From: Candidatus Anderseniibacteriota bacterium
Lineage (GTDB): Bacteria; Patescibacteriota; Andersenbacteria; UBA10190
DNA: 6,414 nt
Direction: 5' to 3'
Assembly (NCBI GenBank): GCA_003229735.1
Contig: QIFI01000054.1
Location: forward strand, 1 to 6,414
Shown here: piece after piece, positions 5,063 through 6,414 of the stretch
Layout: each line of letters begins with the position of its first letter
Position numbering within the stretch: the stretch's first letter is position 1
Position numbers and translations under genes: made by a program
The notes under the pieces: model-generated
What the model was told of the DNA's origin: nothing
Seen by the model: the letters and a program-made list of their open reading frames with translations, nothing else
Database searches by the model: none

Positions 5063-6382
5063 ATGTCAAAAAAGGGTTTCAAACCGCACCGACTGGCATT
5101 TATTGGCGCCGGTTATGTCGGCCTGGTTTCCGGCACCTGTTTGGCCGATATTGGCCATCAGGTTATTTTAGTCGACATTAATAAGGAAAAAATTGCCCAA
5201 CTTAAAAAGGGAAAAATCCCCATCTATGAACCCGGACTCGACGACCTGATAAAGAAAAATGTTAAAGCCAAAAGACTATCTTTTACTACCAATCTAAAAC
5301 CAGCCATAAAAAAATCTGATGTTATTTTCATTGCCGTGAATACTCCTCCCCAGACCGATGGCAAAGCCGATCTATCATATGTGGCCGGCGCCGCCCGGGA
5401 AATTGCCGAAGCCGCCGATAGCTATAAAGTAGTCGTCGACAAAAGCACCGTACCCGTCCAAACCGGTGAACGAGTGGCCGAAACTATCAACCGCTACAAC
5501 CAGCGCCAGATTGACTTTGACGTGGTCAGCAACCCCGAATTCCTGCGCGAGGGTTCCGCCATCGAAGATTTCTCTAAACCGGACCGCGTCGTAGTCGGCG
5601 TCAGTAACCAGAGAGCTGAAAAAATCATGCGCGAAATCTATGCCCCTATCAAAGCCCCCTTCATCGTCACCGATGTTAAAAGCGCTGAACTAATAAAACA
5701 TGCCAGCAACTCTTTCCTGGCCATGAAAATTTCCTTTATAAACGCCGTGGCCCGTATCTGCGAATTATCCGGCGCCAACGTTGATCAAGTAGCCGACGGC
5801 ATGGGCCTGGACTTCCGTATCAATAAACATTTCCTCAATTCCGGCATCGGCTATGGTGGTTCCTGCTTCCCCAAAGACGTATCAGCTTTTATCTCCATCG
5901 CCGACGAATTAGGCTACAATTTCGGACTCCTCAAGGAAGTAGAGAACATTAACGACCAGGCCCGTCACCAATTCCTGAATAAAATAGAACAGGCTTTATG
6001 GGTCACCCGCGGCAAAACCATTGCCCTATGGGGCCTGGCTTTTAAACCCAACACCGATGACATGCGCAACGCTCCCTCAATCTCTATCGCCGAAAAACTC
6101 TATGCTGACGGCGCTAAAATTCAAGCCTATGACCCTAAGGCTTCTGCCACCGCCCGGGCCGTACTAAAAACAAAAGTCACTTACACCAAAAATATGTATG
6201 ACGCTCTGAAAGGCGCGGACGCTTTGGTTATTGCCACCGACTGGGATGAATTCAAAGAACCCAACTGGAAAAAAGTCAGCTCCCTCCTCAACAACCCCAT
6301 CATCATCGACGGCCGTAATATGTTCAAACCCCAAGACATGGAGAAATTGGGATTTGTGTATCATTCAGTAGGCAGAGGATAA
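5063..6382 (+). CDS. ugd: UDP-glucose 6-dehydrogenase
   Basis: It oxidises UDP-glucose to UDP-glucuronate with two NAD+ in the cytosol, supplying glucuronate and derived sugars for exopolysaccharide, capsule or surface glycans. The 439 residues match the family length. The Rossmann motif GAGYVG is at 15-20 with the acidic end VDIN at 37-40. NPEFLREG is at 157-164. SAELIKHASNSF (207-218) carries the conserved Lys212 and Asn216. The catalytic nucleophile Cys268 lies in GGSCFPKD (265-272). FKPNTDDMRNAPS (327-339) and GRNMF near the C-terminus complete the third domain. All key residues are present, so it should be active. UDP-N-acetylmannosamine dehydrogenases share the fold, but the motifs fit the UDP-glucose enzymes better. 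The gene stands alone after a leaderless promoter. The bases after its stop end in a run of A plus CCGCCTC at the window edge, possibly the first arm of a terminator. Confidence 0.95.
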   Translation: MSKKGFKPHRLAFIGAGYVGLVSGTCLADIGHQVILVDINKEKIAQLKKGKIPIYEPGLDDLIKKNVKAKRLSFTTNLKPAIKKSDVIFIAVNTPPQTDGKADLSYVAGAAREIAEAADSYKVVVDKSTVPVQTGERVAETINRYNQRQIDFDVVSNPEFLREGSAIEDFSKPDRVVVGVSNQRAEKIMREIYAPIKAPFIVTDVKSAELIKHASNSFLAMKISFINAVARICELSGANVDQVADGMGLDFRINKHFLNSGIGYGGSCFPKDVSAFISIADELGYNFGLLKEVENINDQARHQFLNKIEQALWVTRGKTIALWGLAFKPNTDDMRNAPSISIAEKLYADGAKIQAYDPKASATARAVLKTKVTYTKNMYDALKGADALVIATDWDEFKEPNWKKVSSLLNNPIIIDGRNMFKPQDMEKLGFVYHSVGRG

Positions 6383-6414
6383 GCAAAATAACGGACATAA
6401 CAAAAAACCGCCTC

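Noticed and set aside
6383..6414. Possible terminator after the UDP-glucose dehydrogenase gene
   Set aside because: Only an A run and CCGCCTC are visible before the window ends, so the second arm cannot be checked.
1..6414. Alternative genetic code 25 (TGA as glycine)
   Set aside because: Several frames of 250-500 codons have no in-frame TGA, and parB ends with TGA at the expected family C-terminus.
1..6414. CRISPR array, IS element or prophage genes
   Set aside because: No regularly spaced repeats, transposase, integrase or phage structural gene seen on either strand.

Overview
The window looks like a piece of a small-genome bacterial chromosome, most plausibly from the Candidate Phyla Radiation (Patescibacteria). 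This is inference, resting on four things: a stand-alone GIY-YIG protein of about 83 residues of the kind abundant in those genomes, a tRNA-Leu gene without an encoded CCA end, short intergenic spaces, and almost no Shine-Dalgarno sequences. Long open frames without in-frame TGA argue for the standard bacterial code rather than code 25 (TGA = Gly). No marker gene fixes the taxon.

Layout. (1) Positions 1-350: a small orphan gene (74 codons) with a good ribosome binding site, closed by a strong rho-independent terminator. (2) 351-529: no gene seen. (3) 530-2793, minus strand: a two-gene parA-parB chromosome segregation operon joined by a TAATG stop/start overlap. ParB carries an unusual N-terminal extension of about 215 residues, acidic and then lysine-rich. 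(4) 2794-2959: divergent promoter region. (5) 2960-3048: the complete 5' half of a tRNA-Leu gene that runs into two strong hairpins instead of its 3' half, behind a near-perfect extended -10 promoter. (6) 3077-3855: an AT-rich stretch with a GIY-YIG nuclease-fold gene, an intact tRNA-Leu(CAA) only 3 nt later, and a SnoaL/NTF2-like gene. (7) 3827-4969, minus strand: an MFS-type transporter whose 3' end overlaps the SnoaL-like gene tail to tail. (8) 5063-6382: UDP-glucose 6-dehydrogenase, divergent from the transporter. Both of these last two genes have a -10 box exactly 6 nt before the ATG, the signature of leaderless transcripts.

How it fits together. ParA and ParB form the standard DNA segregation pair, but no canonical parS site is visible. 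UDP-glucose dehydrogenase would supply UDP-glucuronate for surface glycans; a link to the adjacent transporter is not shown by sequence. The most unusual part is 2936-3414: a promoter, a half tRNA, twin hairpins, a GIY-YIG gene and an intact tRNA. The same 11 bases (CAAAAGCGTGT) occur just after the hairpins and in the anticodon arm of the intact tRNA. This looks like the trace of an insertion or rearrangement at a tRNA-Leu locus, or a tRNA-derived structured RNA.
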